This document shows positions 61,549 to 64,000 of a stretch of DNA of 64,000 bases, one piece after another (within the stretch, counting starts at the first letter, position 1; the number at the start of each line of letters is the position of its first letter). The notes below the pieces were generated by a model, which saw nothing but the letters and a program-made list of their open reading frames with translations, did not search any database and was not told the origin of the DNA. Source of the stretch: Calditerrivibrio nitroreducens DSM 19672. Its GTDB lineage: Bacteria; Chrysiogenota; Deferribacteres; Deferribacterales; Calditerrivibrionaceae. A program made the position numbers and the translations under genes. The stretch is taken from contig NC_014758.1 of assembly GCF_000183405.1 (NCBI RefSeq), positions 1,591,001 to 1,655,000 on the forward strand, given 5' to 3'.

Positions 61549-61554
61549 TCCAAC
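61471..61554 (+). repeat. CRISPR repeat split by a hairpin insertion
   Basis: GTCGCAATCCCT (61471-61482) is repeat positions 1-12, and AAAGTCAGGTCAATGATTCC onward (61532-61554) is positions 14-36. Between them lie 49 bp with a 10-bp inverted repeat, AAACATCGGG (61485-61494) and CCCGATGTTT (61505-61514). It occupies the position of the leftmost repeat of the array and shares its variant base with the next three repeats. Confidence 0.8.
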
Positions 61555-63555
61555 TTTATTATCTCATCCAGTGACTGAAGTAGCCTCCGTCGCAATCCCT
61601 TAAAGTCAGGTCAATGATTCCAACTTACAGACATCAAGAGTTGAACTTAATAGCTCAGTTGGTCGCAATCCCTTAAAGTCAGGTCAATGATTCCAACGAG
61701 GAAGCTATGAGGCTAAAAGAAGTTTTAAAAAGTCGCAATCCCTTAAAGTCAGGTCAATGATTCCAACAGATACGTCGGGGTTAAATTAAACCAGGATGAG
61801 ATCAAGTCGCAATCCCTTAAAGTCAGGTCAATGTTTCCAACAATAATAGTATAAACCAAAATAGTCTGACCGAGAATAGGTCGCAATCCCTTAAAGTCAG
61901 GTCAATGTTTCCAACAAAAGAAAATAGATGTGAGCATATATGCAGATCCAAGTCGCAATCCCTTAAAGTCAGGTCAATGTTTCCAACAGAGTAAGCCCAA
62001 AAGATTAGTTATGTTTAAAATAAAAAGTCGCAATCCCTTAAAGTCAGGTCAATGTTTCCAACAAAATGGAGTTAAAAAATATGATTGAAAAATATGTAGG
62101 AAAGTCGCAATCCCTTAAAGTCAGGTCAATGTTTCCAACGAAAATCTACACTAGCTAAGTTGACCTCTGAAGAACTTAAAGTCGCAATCCCTTAAAGTCA
62201 GGTCAATGTTTCCAACACGGATATGTTTTTTTTATTAGAAAAAACGATGAGATAGTCGCAATCCCTTAAAGTCAGGTCAATGTTTCCAACACGGATATGT
62301 TTTTTTTATTAGAAAAAACGATGAGATAGTCGCAATCCCTTAAAGTCAGGTCAATGTTTCCAACTGAGATGTATAGCTTGCAATGAAATCATTGACGATT
62401 TTTGTCGCAATCCTTTAAAGTCAGGTCAATGTTTCCAACTTCATTACATTTTTGGAAAATAGACAGGGGTTTCACGTCGCAATCCCTTAAAGTCAGGTCA
62501 ATGTTTCCAACGAAAATTGTGGAGAAGTAGTAAGAGAGGGGGAGGATTATGTCGCAATCCCTTAAAGTCAGGTCAATGTTTCCAACTAATCATAAATAAA
62601 AATTCTATAGTTGTTAACGCTAACAAGTCGCAATCCCTTAAAGTCAGGTCAATGTTTCCAACGATCCAGTTTACAAACCTTCATTTTATGCAAATAGATA
62701 AGTCGCAATCCCTTAAAGTCAGGTCAATGTTTCCAACGGATTATCTGTATTATTGTGAGTATTGTGGTGAGTATGTCGCAATCCCTTAAAGTCAGGTCAA
62801 TGTTTCCAACGGGCTATTAAAGCCCCATAAAAAAATAAAAAGGGGCTATGTCGCAATCCCTTAAAGTCAGGTCAATGTTTCCAACTTAGATGTGTCTATA
62901 TACGCTAAGCCTGATTTTGATTGTCGCAATCCCTTAAAGTCAGGTCAATGTTTCCAACTAACCCCTATAGCTCGGGAGTTCTTGCGAGAGCGATTGTCGC
63001 AATCCCTTAAAGTCAGGTCAATGTTTCCAACCATATTGTGGATGCGGTTTATGAAAATGATACCTTTCTCGTGTCGCAATCCCTTAAAGTCAGGTCAATG
63101 TTTCCAACAGAAAATTAGAGAAAGAAAAAATAAAAAAAGATATGATGGGTCGCAATCCCTTAAAGTCAGGTCAATGTTTCCAACGATGAAGTTTTAAAAC
63201 TGTTAGAGGAAGGAATAATCCTCGTCGCAATCCCTTAAAGTCAGGTCAATGTTTCCAACTAAGAGGGCATCTGGCAGAGGAAATTGTCAAGAGATTAAGT
63301 CGCAATCCCTTAAAGTCAGGTCAATGTTTCCAACTACATACGATAAAGAAATTTTAAAAATAAAAGATAAACGTCGCAATCCCTTAAAGTCAGGTCAATG
63401 TTTCCAACAAGAAAAAGACGCTTTGATAAAAAAAAATGAAAATAAGTCGCAATCCCTTAAAGTCAGGTCAATGTTTCCAACAAATAGCCCGTCGCATAGG
63501 GGTAGATAGGACAGCAATAGTCGCAATCCCTTAAAGTCAGGTCAATGTTTCCAAC
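61532..63555 (-). CRISPR. CRISPR array, 27 intact 36-bp repeats
   Basis: Repeats begin with GTCGCAATCC and end with CAATGTTTCCAAC; the first full one is 61589-61624 and the last 63520-63555. Spacers are 34-41 bp. Repeats 1-3 and the split repeat have A instead of T at position 29; the repeat at 62404 has a C-to-T change at position 11. Two adjacent spacers (62217-62254 and 62291-62328) are identical. On the minus strand the repeat ends ...GGGATTGCGAC, close to the ATTGAAAC-type end that forms the crRNA 5' handle in type I and III systems. Together with the left-end variants, this favours leftward transcription from a leader at the right. The subtype cannot be set from the window. Confidence 0.97.
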
Positions 63556-63932
63556 AGTACCCTTTTTTTATATATCATTTTTCAATGAGTTGCAACCCCT
63601 ATTTTCGTGTTCCCCCCTGGGGGGAGGGGGGTGTACCCCCCAAATTTTATGGTCAATTTTATAACTCATTGATAATGAATCAAAATAAAATTCGTGTTGA
63701 TTTTTGTTTTATTTTTCGCAACTTAATGATAAATATAACAAAACACAATTCTTAAAACAATTCTAAAATCAACACGAAACACTTGAGCCAATCAGACTCA
63801 TAAAGTTGATACAATCGCACTCAAGTATCATTATCCCTTCTATGACCCCACATATTCAATTGTCAATCACACAGCTTTTTAGATAATTATTTTATAGCAT
63901 ATTTTCTAATTATTTCAACAAAATCAAAAAAA
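63556..63932 (-). promoter_or_regulatory. probable CRISPR leader
   Basis: 377 bp, AT-rich, without a convincing gene. Elements: a weak TTGCAA (63590-63595) and TATATA (63569-63574) pair on the minus strand with a 15-bp spacer, pointing into the array; C6-T-G6-A-G6-TGTA-C6 at 63612-63641; 9-bp inverted repeats CAATGAGTT (63583) and AACTCATTG (63663); and 14-bp inverted repeats TTCGTGTTGATTTT (63691-63704) and AAAATCAACACGAA (63765-63778). The leader call rests on repeat orientation and array polarity. Confidence 0.55.
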
Positions 63933-64000
63933 CTAAAAAGCATTCATTGGCAGCTCTTCTTTTAAGTCTGAATCAAATACTTTAATGTAACTTCCGATTT
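63933..64000 (-). CDS. C-terminal end of an unknown gene (partial)
   Basis: The last 22 codons before a TAG stop read IGSYIKVFDSDLKEELPMNAF, a coding-like end that runs in from beyond the right edge. It is too short to identify. Transcribed towards the CRISPR leader; it may be another cas gene. Confidence 0.4.
   Translation of the reverse strand, partial: IGSYIKVFDSDLKEELPMNAF

Noticed and set aside
61625-61661. Spacer ending in TAGCTCAGTTG, like a tRNA D arm, as a possible self-targeting spacer
   Set aside because: Only about 11 bases match a general tRNA pattern and the tRNA-Ala here differs; the rest of the spacer does not fit a tRNA.
62517-63509. Open frames inside the CRISPR array with repeated SQSLKVRSMFPT-type segments
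   Set aside because: The peptide repeats are the CRISPR repeat read in frame; they are not proteins.
61532-63555. Assigning a CRISPR subtype
   Set aside because: No effector gene is within the window; repeat style and the primase are compatible with type III or I, but this is not enough.

Overview
The window reads as a low-GC, hydrogen-using, flavoenzyme- and cytochrome-rich anaerobe. A five-subunit NAD-reducing [NiFe] hydrogenase, a small triheme cytochrome c, an NtrYX pair, an F1 operon with both b and b' subunits, a PII/glutamine synthetase pair and very large PstC/PstA permeases are compatible with the Deferribacterota (Calditerrivibrio/Deferribacter relatives). That placement is an inference from gene content and protein style, not from a marker gene.

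Layout. 1-8.4 kb: two paralogous PhnD-type binding-protein genes diverge from a shared promoter region. Each is followed by a large membrane sensor: a degenerate-GGDEF/EAL protein on the left (cut by the window edge) and a hybrid histidine kinase with receiver and HPt domains on the right. 8.5-13.7 kb: hoxEFUYH plus a maturation protease. 13.6-15.3 kb: recO and corA. 15.4-15.7 kb: a triheme cytochrome c. 15.8-27.4 kb: a long minus-strand operon (site-2 protease, trpS, scpA, scpB, rluB, queD, queE, TPR protein, ExeA-type ATPase, ntrY, ntrX, small membrane protein). 27.5-37.6 kb: the phosphate region, phoU-phoB-phoR facing pstSCAB plus a tandem-repeat lipoprotein. Both promoter regions carry four hexamers spaced exactly 11 bp apart, good Pho-box candidates. 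37.6-43.1 kb: DUF167, argC, argJ and an Mla/MCE lipid-transport cluster whose ATPase-position gene has lost its nucleotide-binding motifs. 43.1-45 kb: glnB-glnA behind a sigma-54-like element. 45-50.9 kb: ATP synthase atpF'FHAGDC. 51-55.2 kb: gap-pgk, a PAS/coiled-coil protein and comF.

55.2-64 kb is the accessory part. It starts just after a tRNA-Ala(GGC) gene and holds a CRISPR adaptation module: cas2, then divergently a TPR-primase-polymerase (CAPP-like), cas1 and a TPR protein ending in a cold-shock-like domain. A small ORF, a broken endonuclease/exonuclease/phosphatase gene, a mosaic of short tandem repeats and duplicated hairpins, and a CRISPR array follow. The array has 27 intact 36-bp repeats and one split repeat. 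No effector (interference) gene is inside the window.

The most unusual signals are: (1) the Cas1-Cas2-primase-TPR/CSD adaptation cluster; (2) a CRISPR-repeat-like sequence in the cas2/primase intergenic region; (3) CRISPR repeats split at one position by a hairpin element, in two copies, beside further repeat fragments; and (4) the motif-less ABC-ATPase-like gene in the Mla cluster. The array is probably read leftwards, because in that orientation the repeat ends in ATTGCGAC, like the usual type I/III crRNA handle, and the variant repeats lie at the left (trailer) end.
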